In this document: positions 1-10,680 of the stretch, in pieces | Layout: each line of letters opens with the position of its first letter | How positions within the stretch are numbered: the first letter of the stretch is position 1 | NCBI GenBank assembly: GCA_038277395.1 | Contig: CM076190.1 | Span: 130,602,197-130,666,196 of the forward strand | From: Dryocosmus kuriphilus | Lineage: Eukaryota > Arthropoda > Insecta > Hymenoptera > Cynipidae | Direction: 5' to 3' | DNA length: 64,000 nucleotides | Translations under genes and position numbers: made by a program | Notes under the pieces: generated by a model | Told to the model about the DNA's origin: nothing | What the model saw: the letters and a program-made list of their open reading frames with translations, nothing else | The model's database searches: none

Positions 1-461
1 TGTGAGGGTAAAATGCACTTCAGGGTGGTTACCCCCTATAATGTAATTTTTTGGGAAAATGGAAAAATACGTAAACTTTATTTTATTATCGCGTGCAACA
101 TATATTTTTTCCACATTTTTCAGGTTGAAATCATGCCTGTTTGGAAATTTTTTGCATAATTAAAAATTATTGTGGGATAGTTTACCCCCCCTAAAATCTT
201 TTTGATCAAGTTGAAAAATCACATATTTCATCTCTTATAGTGAGGATATTTTTCGAGTTGGTTTGATTGTGAAAGATTCTGTTATAATATGTGAAACAAT
301 TAAATGGGTATTTAGTACCGCACTTTTCGGGGGTGATTTTTACCCCCTAAAAACCATTTTGGGCACGTAAAAAGAAATATGTGTCGCTTAGTTTTTCGAG
401 TACTACAACATATATTAGAAAGAACAAAATCGGAGGGGTCACCTACCTAGGGTTCCAGTAG
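1..461. other. AT-rich intergenic DNA, no gene seen
   Basis: No credible coding frame, splice structure or transposon ends are visible. The only pattern is a recurring short run of the form TTTACCCCC followed by TA or CTA near 30, 185 and 345, each in a different context, which looks like decayed repeat DNA. The segment ends where homology to the 5' flanks of the two secreted-protein genes begins. Confidence 0.5.
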
Positions 462-1450
462 AAATTTTCAAAAAAATAACCTTCAAATTGAAGACGTGGA
501 GAACTTTAACAGTTATAAGATTTTCGTCTGTATTTCCTGCTCATTTAGCTTTAATAGAAAACACGAGTATGAAATATATGTTCTTGTCAAGGTTTAATTA
601 TCAGGCTTATAATTCGCTCTGAATAACAGAACATTCAGATAAAATTTGAAACTCCAGGAATTTTTAATTTGAATTCTTTTCAAAACTGAGCGCATTTTTC
701 ATTTACATCCAGAGAAAATTTACATGTAAATGAAAAAAATTGTTTCTAGAACTTCGTCCTTCTCTCTTTTTTTAGAATGATTAAATCGATGTATCTACTA
801 CTATTTGCTTTATTTATTTAACAAAATACACATTTTTTAATCAAATAAAGTACTGGCTAAAGCTTTAAAAAATAGTTTATTTAATTTCATCATTTTAAAC
901 CACAAAAATTATTTCTTTGAATCAGATGAAGGTTTTTTTTTAACGTGCTCTCTAAATCTATGCTACTGTAATTCTACTAATTTAATGAGAGGAAAGCGAT
1001 AAGCCACTAAGAAATTAGTAAAAAATTATTAATTCGATAACAGAAAATTATTTATTACTTTTTAAAAATATATGCATTTATATACGTCTGTATATATTAA
1101 TTAAAAGGTTATAAAAAAGGGATTCGTGAAAAATGAAAAGTTTAATAAAAGAATGCAATTGGGAAACATTATTAGCTTTACTAAAACAATAAGAAGGCAA
1201 TCTTCTGAAACTTGTAAATAGGCTACGTCGTCACTGACGCGTCATGACCTATGCAAGTCATTATTTCAAAATGGAAAAACAAAAAAATTATTTTCACACT
1301 TCATCTATTTCACCTTACCTTATTTACTTAAAAAAATCCCTTTCATCGCCAAAAAAAATGCACTGATTTATTAGTAACTGAAATCACTAAAGAATTATAA
1401 TTCAATATATTTTTACAAATTGACTTTAGTGAAATAAACTAAAGTACGTT
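462..1450 (-). repeat. Orphan duplicate of the secreted-gene 5' flank
   Basis: This stretch aligns by eye along its length with 9827-10680 and 51408-52250, which lie upstream of the two secreted-protein genes on the minus strand. Shared landmarks include ATAACAGAAC near 622, the TTTAATTTCATCATTTTAAACCA block near 876, and AATAAGAAGGCAATC near 1187. Unlike the other two copies, no TATA box, signal-peptide exon or mature exon follows on the gene side. Homology stops at about 462, next to the position where the other copies have their TATA box. It is therefore a truncated segmental duplication that kept the upstream region but lost the gene. Confidence 0.7.
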
Positions 1451-1454
1451 TTAT

Positions 1455-1846
1455 CAGTAGCTGTGAGGTAAAACGTGTTGAGAAACAAGGTTTTGGAGAT
1501 ACTTTTTTTGAGCCCTGACTTTGACTTGTTCCCAAAACGAGCTGCAGGTCATGAAAAATCTAAAGAAAATCAGACATGCTTAAGATGTCTAGAAAAAAGG
1601 TCATTTTTCCGAATTTCAAAATATGAAATGGCTTACTATTTACAGACTGCTTTTCACAAACATATAATTTTGCAAAAGAATAAAGATAGGAAGTTGGTGT
1701 ATAGCTTACAATGTGTATTTTTTTTTGGAATGATTACACAATTTTCAATTATAAAAGTATTTCCATTGTTAATTGTAACTGAGTTTCAAACAGAAATAAA
1801 AGCAAACATTAGAAAAAAATATTTCAGGCTCAAGTTCTTTATTTAA
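1455..1846 (+). pseudogene. Remnant of an unknown repeated coding sequence
   Basis: A 123-codon open frame whose translation shares the string around GHEKSK, a KYEMAYYLQTAFHKHIIL-like block and NKDRKLV with frames at 2950-3202 (minus strand) and 12055-12310 (plus strand). The last one is broken by stops. The DNA before the start (TGAGGTAAAACGTG) is shared with the centre of the foldback element at 12050 and, inverted, with 4262-4290. It is thus a dispersed repeat with a decayed reading frame, associated with the foldback family. I do not recognise the protein and cannot exclude that the conserved blocks are conserved DNA rather than selected protein. Confidence 0.45.
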
Positions 1847-2949
1847 CAATAGCTCATTTTATTCTTTGAAATTATTCTTTGAAATATATAATATTTAAAA
1901 ATTATACAATTGTTATTTTTAAAAAACAATATTTTTCTTAAATACATTTAAAAAAAATTTTAAACGCAAAAAAGAGATTTGTAGGGAATCTTTCAACGAA
2001 TAAAATGAGCCTACAATATTAGGATTACATAAGAACTGCAACATTTACATAAAGAGAAAGCAAAGTTTTAAATCTCTAAATAACAAATGTTAAATAAACA
2101 ATTTTATACCGAAATACTTTTTTAGTAACTTAACTTTAGTACTTTAGTCTTTTTTAATTTGGTAATTAGGCACTACTCTTTGTAATAAATAATACTAATT
2201 ACTATTCTTCTTTTATTTCATTCCCTAATATTTAGTATTCCGCAATCAAGCTTTCAATTGAAAATAAAGTATACTAAAGTAATGTAACTAACTTTATTTT
2301 TAAACAGAATATCGAAAAGTATTTCTTTGGATTGGATAAGAGTAAGTTAAAGTAGTTTAGGATTAAAATTATTCACCCATTAATAAAAAACTTACAATTT
2401 ATAAAAAATTTTAATTTGTATAAATATTTAATAGTATTCTGCAAAAATACATCAGCACTTCAAAATATTGCGCAGCTCTAAAAAATTTTCTTGAATAAAA
2501 TGTTTCTCCTGCTTCATCCAGATAAAGCATATGCTTGAAAAATGAGGTATTATTTAGATAATTGTAAAATTTTTAAAACAAATTTTTATACTGGTATCAT
2601 TGATTAAAGAACTCATTACATAGATTTATGAAATACATTACTTTGGCTACTTACCTGGGCAATGAAATGTTTGAAAAAATTAATATTATTTGAAAAATTA
2701 GGGGGGGATGAAAGCAAAGAAATAAACAAATATTTTTATTATGAATAAATGAAATAATAAACACCCTAAGGATTATAAATTTAAGACGTTGGAAGCGGCT
2801 TTCGTTCCTTCTGCGGTTCCTATTCTCCTGTAATGAACACTTTTTTCTAACACTTTTTCAGATCACCCTCGACTCATTACATCCAGAAATATTTGTAAAG
2901 TATTTTTTCGCGAAATATTTAACTGGTTAAATTTTTATAAAGTGCACTT
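1847..2949. other. AT-rich intergenic DNA, nothing recognised
   Basis: The region is mostly homopolymer-rich A/T sequence with many stops in all frames. I see no terminal repeats, splice signals in a coding context, or similarity to the other repeats in the window. Confidence 0.5.
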
Positions 2950-3202
2950 CAATAAGTTACGAAACTGCACATTTTAGGCCTTGAACCAACTTTCTATCTT
3001 TATTACTTTCCAAAATGATATGTTTGTGAAAAACACTATGTAAATAGAAAGCAATTTCATATTTTGTAATTTGGAGAAGTGTGTTTTTTTCTAGATACCT
3101 TAAGGAATGTCTGTGAATTTTTTCAGATTTTTCATGACCTCCAGTTCCTTTTGAGAACAAGCCAAAGCCAAGGCTGAAAAAAAGCATCACCAAAATCTTA
3201 TT
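2950..3202 (-). pseudogene. Second remnant of the unknown repeated coding sequence
   Basis: On the minus strand a 78-codon frame carries the same blocks as 1455-1846: GHEKSEKIHRHSLRYLEK, a YLHSVFHKHIIL-like block and NKDRKLV. It agrees more closely with the copy at 12055-12310 than with the one at 1475. Its 5' end abuts the foldback terminus at 3203, so the foldback either carries this sequence or inserted beside it. No known domain is recognised. Confidence 0.45.
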
Positions 3203-4898
3203 ACATTCTCATCAGAGAAGGTATTAGATTTATGTAAAATTTGACTTTCGCGGATTTCATGAAATCTCCACGTTTTGAGACCCCCTGAGTCAGAAAAAAC
3301 GGTTTTTACGACCGTGTCGGTCTGTCTGTTCTCGTCGTTGTCGTCATCGTTGTGGTTGTCGTTGTCGTCGTCGTCTGTGACCGCGATAACTTTCGGAGGA
3401 CTAATCGGATTGGAATACGCTTTGGTACACTTCTTTAAGGGGTAAAAAAAAGGACGAGTTCGTTAACCAGCGGTTTTTGACCAACGGTTATGGTTTTATC
3501 CATCAAAAACTGTTTTCACACAATCAAAAAATCCATTTTCCGGCTAAACTATGAGAGATACAAAAAAAATATTAGAAAGTAAAATTGTTCATCAACTCTG
3601 GTTTCCCGCCAAACTATTCAAGATAAAAAAAATTGGTAATGAACAAAGTTGTTCAATTCAAAAATATCTACAAATTTTGTTTTAACCATTTTTTGGTAAA
3701 ATGCACGGTTTTTGTTTTAATCGATAAAACTTTATTAAAAATCAAAATTCGTGAAAAATATTATGAAGTATAAAGAAAACCACTTTTCAGCAAAACTTTG
3801 CAAGATATGAGAAAATATTAATAAGCAAAATTGTTCACCTTGGAAAGAGCTACACAATTTATTTATAAGACTCATCGTTTTACTTTTAAGAATCGAAATC
3901 CTGTATTGTGAAAACTTGGAAAATCACAAAAAAACTTTACCAATCTACAATGTGTTTTAAAAAAATGTAATTATCGAGCGCGAAGCGCGAGTGTCATGAT
4001 GAGAATATATTCCTTAAGGGCGATAGAGCCTTAAGTAAAATACTTCCTTTTGGAATTTTTAATGTAAAGGTCTATAGGATCCATAAACACCGAGCGCGTA
4101 GCGCGAGGTGAATAATTTTACGAGCGCGAAGCGCGAGAGCCGTAAGTAACGTATCGAGCGAGAAGCGCGAGTGCCAACAGACGCGCGCCCCAGGCGCGCT
4201 CACACTTCGCGCGAAAAGGGCGCGATGAGAATGTGCCCGCGAAGCGGGCAGATTTTTTTTAAGCACGTTTTACCTCACAGCTATTGTTAACAAATTTTTA
4301 GGAGAACAATATACATATCGTTCAACTCTGGAGGCTTTAAGCCCTTACGAGTATTTAACTTTTGCATTTTTTTTTGGAACTATTTGGAAATGAAAAATTC
4401 TTCCCGCTTCGCGGGCACATTCTCATCGCGCGCTTCGCGCGAAGTATGAGCGAACCTAGGGCGCGCGTCTGTTGGCACTCGCGCTTCGCGTTCGATACGT
4501 GTTTACGGCACTCGCGCTTTGCGCTCGATAGGTTATTTACCTCGCGCTACGCGCTCGGTGTTTATGGATCGTATAAACATTTAAATTAAAAATTACAAAA
4601 GAAATTATTTTACTTAAGGCTCTAGCGCCCTTAAGGAATACATTCTCATCATTCTCTCTCTCTTTCCAAAGTTAACAATTCTGCTTGTTAATATTTTCTC
4701 ATATCTTGCATAGTTTGCTGAAAAGTGGTTTTCTTTATATTTCATAACATATTTCACGAATAACTCAAAAACTACGCGTCTGCTCAAAACAATGATAGGG
4801 AGCAAATTTGTAGATCTTTTTAAGGTGAACAACTTTGTTCATTATCATTTCTTTTATAGCTTGCATATTTTGGCAGGAAATTTGAATTTTTGATTTTT
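3203..4898. mobile_element. Foldback-like element, right arm truncated
   Basis: The left arm starts ACATTCTCATCAGAGAAGG and runs through a GTC/GTT simple-repeat tract (about 3325-3380), a diverged AT-rich stretch, and a GC-rich hairpin array (3974-4260). A short spacer (4261-4385) follows. The same sequences then return inverted: the hairpin array at 4388-4562, CCTTAAGGAATACATTCTCATC, then TTGCATATTTTGGCAGGAAATTT, until cut off by the next copy at 4899. No transposase is encoded. Long self-complementary arms without a transposase are what is called a foldback or large MITE; which superfamily mobilises it is not shown here. Confidence 0.7.
3974..4260. repeat. Array of GCGAAGC-type mini-hairpins, left arm
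   Basis: In about 290 bases of otherwise AT-rich DNA there are several GC palindromes with a three-base GNA centre: CGAGCGCGAAGCGCGAG at 3975, CGAGCGCGTAGCGCGAG at 4091, CGAGCGCGAAGCGCGAG at 4121, a variant at about 4155, GCGCGCCCCAGGCGCGC near 4182, and TGCCCGCGAAGCGGGCA at 4234-4250 followed by eight T. The inverted counterpart lies at 4388-4562. The GCGAAGC core is an established, unusually stable DNA mini-hairpin. Related arrays occur at 5896-5947, 11693-11940, 12372-12626 and 46463-46545. Confidence 0.75.
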
Positions 4899-6559
4899 AC
4901 ATTCTCATCAGAGAAGGTATTAGATTTATGTAAAATTTGACTTTCGCGGATTTCATGAAATCTCCACGTTTTGAGACCCCCTGAGTCAGAGAAAACGGTT
5001 TTTACGACCGTGTCTGTCTGTCTGCTGTCGTCGTTGTCGTCGTTGTCGTCGTCGTTGTCGTTGTCGTTGTCGTCGTCGTCTGAGACCGCGATAACTTTCG
5101 AAGGACTAATCGGATTGGAATACGCTTTGGTACACTTCTTTAAGGGGTAAAAAAAAGGCCGAGTTCGTTAACCAGCGGTTTTTGACCAACGGTTATGGTT
5201 TTATCCATCAAAAACTGTTTTCACAAAATCAAAAAATCCATTTTCCGGCTAAACTATGAGAGATACAAAAAAAATATCGGAAAGTAAAATTGTTCATCTA
5301 AAAAATATCTACAAATTTTGGCTCAACCGTTTTTTGATAAAATGAACAGTTTTTGTTTTAATCAAGAAAACGCTATTAAAATTAAAGAACTCTGGTTTCC
5401 CGCCAAAATATTCAAGATAAAAAAAATTGGTAATGAACAAAGCTGTTCAATTGAAAAATATCTACCAATTTTGTTTTAACCATTTTTTCATAAAATGCAC
5501 GGTTTTTGTTTTAATCTATAAAACGTTATTAAAAATAAAAAATTTCAAATTTCCCGCCAAACTATGCAAGATACGCAAAAATAATAACACACAAAGTTGT
5601 TCACCTCAAAAAGGTCTACAAATTTACTCTTTTTCATTTTTTGAGCAGATGCGTAGTTTTTGAGTTATTCGTGAAATATGTTATGAAATATAAAGAAAAC
5701 CACTTTTCAGCAAAACTATGCAAGATATGAGAAAATATTAACAAGCAGAATTGTTCACCTTGGAAAGAGCTACAAAATTTATTTATAAGACTCATCGTTT
5801 TACTTTTAAGAATCGAAAACCTCTATTTTGAAAATTTGAAAAATCACTAAAAAACTTTACCAATCTACAATGTCTTTTAAAAAAATGTAATTATCATACT
5901 TCGCGCGAAGCGCGCGATGAGAATGTGTCCGCGAAGCGGGCAGATTTTTTAATGGCGTTTTCACGAATAAAATCAAAATCGTGCATTTCATCAAAAAATA
6001 GGTGAATCAAAATGTGTAGATCTTTTTGAGTTGAACAACCTTGTTTATTATCATTTTTTCTTATCTTGCATAGTTTGGCGGGAAATTTGAATTTTTTATT
6101 TTTAATAACATTTTCTCGAGTAAAACAAAAACCGTGCATTTTATCAAAAAATCGTTTATACGAAATTTGTAGATCTTCTTAAGATAAACAATTTTTGTTA
6201 TATACATATTTTCTGTATCTCACATAGTTTATCCGCAAAATGTTTTTCTTTTGATTTTGTGAAAGCAGTTTATGATGGATAAAACCAGAACCATTGGCCA
6301 AAACCCGCTGGTTGACGAACTCGTCCTTACTTTTTAGGCCTTGAAGAGGTATGCATAATTGCAATCCAATCCGGTAAATCCTTCGAAAGTTATCGTGCTA
6401 ACAGGCTACGACAATAACGACAACGACAACGACAGACAGACACCAACGTAAAACCTGTTTTTTTCGGATTCAGGGGGTCATGGAACGTGGAGATTTCATG
6501 AAATCCGCGACAGTCAGTTTTCACATAAAACTAATACCTTCTTATTGAGATGAGAATGT
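4899..6559. mobile_element. Second foldback-like element
   Basis: It begins with the same ACATTCTCATCAGAGAAGG end and ends with the inverted end near 6559 (GAGATGAGAATGT). The left arm carries a long GTC/GTT tract at about 5030-5085; the right arm carries its complement at about 6410-6445. The hairpin array is reduced to one side (about 5896-5947). It interrupts the right arm of the preceding copy, so it is probably the younger insertion. It has no coding capacity beyond short chance frames. Confidence 0.65.
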
Positions 6560-6589
6560 AATAATAAAAAAGTTGCATTTTTCAGCCAA

Positions 6590-7360
6590 ACTATGTAAAA
6601 AATTAAGAAATTTACGTTGTAGATATAATTTCATTGATTGGTCAGCGCGAAAAACGTGATGAGAATGCGCCTGAGTAGCGGGCAGATTTTTCAATAATTT
6701 TTAATAACTTTTTATTGACTGTATAGTAATGTATTTTTTGATTAAAAGAACAGTATTATACGTTTAATGAATAAAGTATGGGTTGTATCAAAAAATGGTT
6801 TCAAAAGAATTTGTAGGTCTTTGGAAGGTGAATAATTCTGCTTCTCGATATTTTCTCGTATCTGGCATACTTTTGCGGAAAAGTTGATTTCTTTATATGA
6901 ATTAACATATTTCACGAATAACTTAAAGACCATGCGTCTTCTAGAGGAAATGGTAGGGAGTAAATATGTAGATATTTTTGAGCTGAACAACTTTCTTTAT
7001 TTTGATTTTTTTCTTATCTTGCATATTTTGGCGGGAAATTTGAATTTTTGATTTTTAGAAAGAATTTATGATGGATATAATCGGAAACATTGGTCAAACC
7101 ATGCTGGTTAACGAACTCGTCCTTCCTTTTTGCACCCTGAAGAAGTGTGCCAAAGCACAATCCAATCCGATTGGTCTTTCGAAGGTTATCGTGGGAACAG
7201 ACGCCGACAACGACAACGACGACAACGACAACGACAGATAGACACCAACGTAAAACCTGTTTTTTCGGATTAAGGGGGTCATGAAACGTGGAGATTTCAT
7301 GAAATCCGCGAAAGTCAGTTTTCACATAAAACTAATACCTTCTTATTGAGATGAGAATGT
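6590..7360. mobile_element. Third foldback arm, facing secreted gene copy 1
   Basis: A further right-type arm. A weak hairpin-array remnant near 6650-6695 (AGCGGGCAGATTTTT) is followed by the usual arm sequence, a GACAAC tract near 7200-7235, and the terminal GAGATGAGAATGT ending at 7360. Immediately outside lies AAAAATTGAGTGTCG followed by TACTTTTGGCA (7361-7388). Its inverted copy directly precedes the foldback that starts at 10713. It could be the displaced right arm of the first element or a separate partial copy. Confidence 0.55.
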
Positions 7361-7933
7361 AAAAATTGAGTGTCGTGTACTTTTGGCACAGACTGTAGTC
7401 TTTATCTATATCAAAACAATAGCCAAAAAAAAGTTGATTAATGTAGAAAATCTGCAATATTCTAGTTTTATTTGAAGGAAAGATAATTACAAACAATAAT
7501 ACATTGTTTGAATAATTTGGAAGAAGCCAAAATATCACTATGGATTTATATCTTGCTTATTAAAAATAATTTGGGCCAAAAACGCATAAAATAAGAATAA
7601 ACACCAAAAATACGTGATACCTCATTTTTGAAACTTTTGTATTTTTCAAGACCTGGTTGAATTAGAAGGATCTATATAATATTAACAAATATATGACAAA
7701 TTTACAGAAACATATTTTTTCCCTATAAGAAATACATCTAAAACTTTATGGTTTTTTAGCAAGCTCTAAATATCAGTTGACGTCAAAATAAAAAAATATG
7801 TGTTTATTTTTTTTTGAGAACCTTACAAATCACGGCGGTGAGAGCATAAAATTAAAAAAACGAATTTTGGATTACCTTAAGGAACTATTAAGTGTAAAAT
7901 TATAAGATAATTGACTGCTGATAGTAATAACTC

Positions 7934-7939
7934 TTTATT
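7934..7939 (-). promoter_or_regulatory. Candidate polyadenylation signal, secreted gene copy 1
   Basis: AATAAA on the minus strand, about 165 bases beyond the proposed stop codon at 8102-8104. It is the first canonical signal seen downstream of exon 3. The second gene copy has no canonical AATAAA at the equivalent place, only AATAAT-like variants. Confidence 0.4.
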
Positions 7940-8101
7940 TAATGCTACATGGTTTAGTTATAATAACTATAGGTTATCATAATAATAGGTTAAAACAATA
8001 ATAATAATAATAAAGTAATAATAGGTTATAATTCGATTGTAGAAGCATCAGGGCAAAAGTCGTCATACGTATTATTCTTTGGTTTCCTTGACGAGCTTTT
8101 T

Positions 8102-9757
8102 CTACACTCCCCCGGGGAACCCGTTTATAAGCATGGCACTGAACAGGAAGTAATATTCAATTAAAAAAATATTTATAGTAAACACAGAATGAAAATCAAA
8201 ACACAACTAAAATATTATAATATGAAATTTGCGCAACACATTAAACGGACTTACTTCGCAACAATATTTACAGCAGCTTGCTTCAGAGAGTCGTCAATAA
8301 CTCTTTGCAGTCTCGCTGATGGGATGCATGGTAGCGCTGCTTTGACAACATTTTTTATCAATGTTGGGAAATTCTCATATTTCGGAAGACGATCATTAGT
8401 AATATTTTGGTACTCCTGTTTAGTAGTTGATTGTGCCTTCTTCGCTCTCCCGGCTACATCATGTGTTATATCAGTCTCCCTAACAGATTCAATACGAAAA
8501 TCGGTCTTTACGTCTGCCCACTTAGTTTCTTTGTCACAATTTGCTTTGAAATCCTCCTTCGTTAAATGAAAATTAATTATTAATTTAGTCTCGAATGTCT
8601 TCTTTAATTGCTCGTCCGCTGAAGCATCTAAATTAAATCAGTTTTACTAATGATTAGTTTGTTCTTTAACTTGAAGAATACGGAAAAGAAATTAGCATTC
8701 GTTTTAACGCGTTTTTTTAAAAATTTAATGCTAATTCCTTTCCCATGAACGCGTGAGGACTATAATTTTTTATTTTTCCGCTGTCTACTTAGCCCCATTT
8801 TTTTTATATTTGCTCAAACAAATCTAAAATCAGTCAATTTAAGTTCACTGAATAGGAGTGTGAATTTCAGGTTCAATTTTCGAATGTTTTGAATTGCTAT
8901 AAACAATTTAATTAATATAACAGATATATGTTGATTTGCTTATGTTATTATATGCTGGAATTTGAGTGCATCACTTATACGGTTTTTTTATTGTAATGTG
9001 TACAATTAAGTTTTCATTACGATCGAGCACCAAACAACAGTCATAGTTAATAGTTTAAAAAATTTTTATTTTAACCAATTTACTTATTTGCCATTTGTGT
9101 GCATATCAACTTCTTCAATTTTTCTGAATCATTTCTTTTTATCTGAAGAATAAGACTTCTATACAATAGACTGCCAAAAAACAATATTTTTTACGGTTAT
9201 GAATAATTATTATAAGCAAATTCATTTATTGGACTGTCACTGCCATGGTTGTATTGCTATGAAAACTTATTCCATGGAAATATTTAAGCCTATCTAACAA
9301 ATGTAAAAAAGACCTCTCTCATGTCTACAACAATTGTTTATAACAATGGCAAATGTTGGATGGAAATTGTGTAAAAAATTTGATTCTTCAGATGAAAATA
9401 AATAATTTCCCCGCGAGAAGAATTGGTGCGGACCAGTGAAATATATAGAAATAACAAATGGCAAATATGATTATCTATAATATTTGGATGCCTTCATTTT
9501 TAAAATGTATAGTAAAATCTTTGTACAGTTTCTCTTCGCTTCTTAAAATCATTTTAGTTGTGAAATTCTAAAGCAGCTAAAGAGCTTACAATGCAAGAAC
9601 AATAAGAAAGTTTCAAACTTTTAAATGTGCAAATACAAAAAACATTGTGAAATTCATTCCATACATCACCAAAAGTATGTTTAAATAATTTAATTTCTTC
9701 ACGTATACTCACTGATATAGAAAGTGCCACCAAAACAAGGATTAAGAACTTCATCAT
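8102..9757 (-). CDS. Small secreted protein, paralogue copy 1 (three exons)
   Basis: Exon 1 (9757 down to about 9709) starts ATGATG and encodes a hydrophobic signal peptide beginning MMKFLILVLVAL. Exon 2 (8627-8255, 373 bases) follows acceptor TTTAATTTAG and ends at donor GTAAGT. Exon 3 (8138-8102, 37 bases) follows TGTTCAG and ends in TAG. The product would be about 152 residues, hydrophilic and probably helical, with two cysteines in the mature part, the second in an ALPC motif. Exon 2 and 3 boundaries match the paralogue at 48968-51295 base for base in phase. At exon 1 the paralogue's donor position carries a two-base length difference: the strong GTGAGT donor here would put exon 2 out of frame, and only a weaker GTATAC four bases on keeps the frame. 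The gene may thus use a shifted donor or be decaying. No known family is recognised; it lacks the cysteine pattern of odorant-binding proteins. Confidence 0.65.
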
Positions 9758-9815
9758 GAACGATGATAAAATTATATACCAGAAATGTACTGCATGTCTA
9801 CATGTTGTTGTCGGG

Positions 9816-9824
9816 CTATTTATA
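9816..9824 (-). promoter_or_regulatory. TATA box of secreted gene copy 1
   Basis: TATAAATAG on the minus strand, about 60 bases upstream of the start codon, which would leave a leader of about 30 bases. The surrounding GAAATTTCT-CGG and GCCCGACA are conserved at the second gene copy. A second TATA-like string (TATATAA, near 9773) is only about 20 bases from the start codon and fits poorly as the core promoter. Confidence 0.55.
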
Positions 9825-9826
9825 CC

Positions 9827-10680
9827 GAGAAATTTTCAAGAAAATAACCTAATTGAAGACGAGAGCTTCAACATTGACACGCATTTCGTCTGTATTTCCT
9901 GCTCGTTTAGAAAATACGTGTATAAAATATTTGTTCTTTTCAAGGCTTAATTGTCGGGCTTATAATTCGCTCTGAATAACAGAACCTTCAACTAAAATTA
10001 AAAACTCCAGGAATTTTTAATTTGAATTCTTTTTAAAACTGAGGAAAATGGTTTCTTTAACTTCGTCTTTCTCTCTTCTTTGAATTATTGCAATGATTCT
10101 TCTGTTAGCACTTGCTTATTTTAACAATATCTAAATCTAAATTATTTTAATTCTACTAATTTAATCAGACAAAAGAGATGAGCCAATTAAAATTAATAAA
10201 ACTTTACTAATTCGATAGCGGAAAACTATTTATTTCTTTGCGAATATATATACATTTATATGCGGCTGTATATATTAATGAAAAGGTTATAGAAATGGGA
10301 TAGGTAATCAATGAAAAGTGTAATAAAAGAACGCAATTGGGCAAGATTATTAACTTTACTAAAACAATAAGAAGGCAATCTTGTGAAACTTGTAAATAGG
10401 TTACGCCGCCACTGCCGCGTCATGACCTATGCAAGTCATTATTTCAAAATGGAAAAACAAAAATTATTTACACACTTCATCTATGTCACCTTAATTTATT
10501 TCCTTAAAGAAGATCCCTTTCATCAATATTTACACCGCCATGAAATTCGATAAGACCGTGCGCTATTTTATATGGAAAACAATTACCAAAAAAGTTTACT
10601 GATTGATTAGCAACTGAAATCACTAAAGAATTATTATTCTATATATTTTTACAAATTGACTTTAGTAAAATAAACTAAAG
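9827..10680 (-). repeat. Duplicated 5' flank of secreted gene copy 1
   Basis: This upstream region is shared with 462-1450 and 51408-52250. It includes the block AATAAGAAGGCAATC near 10368, which also recurs at 25273 and 40080. Conservation reaches AAATAAACTAAAGT near 10679, where copy 1 meets the foldback flank and the 462-1450 copy meets the 1455 repeat. It is probably promoter plus passive segmental-duplication DNA; no specific factor sites can be asserted. Confidence 0.6.

Noticed and set aside
1..461. Telomere-like TTACCCCC strings
   Set aside because: Three isolated occurrences in different contexts, not tandem.
3325..3385. Coding sequence with serine, aspartate or valine runs across the GTC/GAC tracts (also 5030, 7200, 10845)
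   Set aside because: These are simple repeats within foldback arms; frames through them are short and not conserved between copies.
4234..4260. Hairpin plus T run resembling a bacterial rho-independent terminator (also at 11918 and 13711)
   Set aside because: The context is eukaryotic transposon DNA and no bacterial genes are present; the likeness is structural only.
8189..8569. 126-codon open frame on the plus strand
   Set aside because: It is the antisense of exon 2 of the secreted gene; the minus strand has signal peptide, splice sites and a paralogue.
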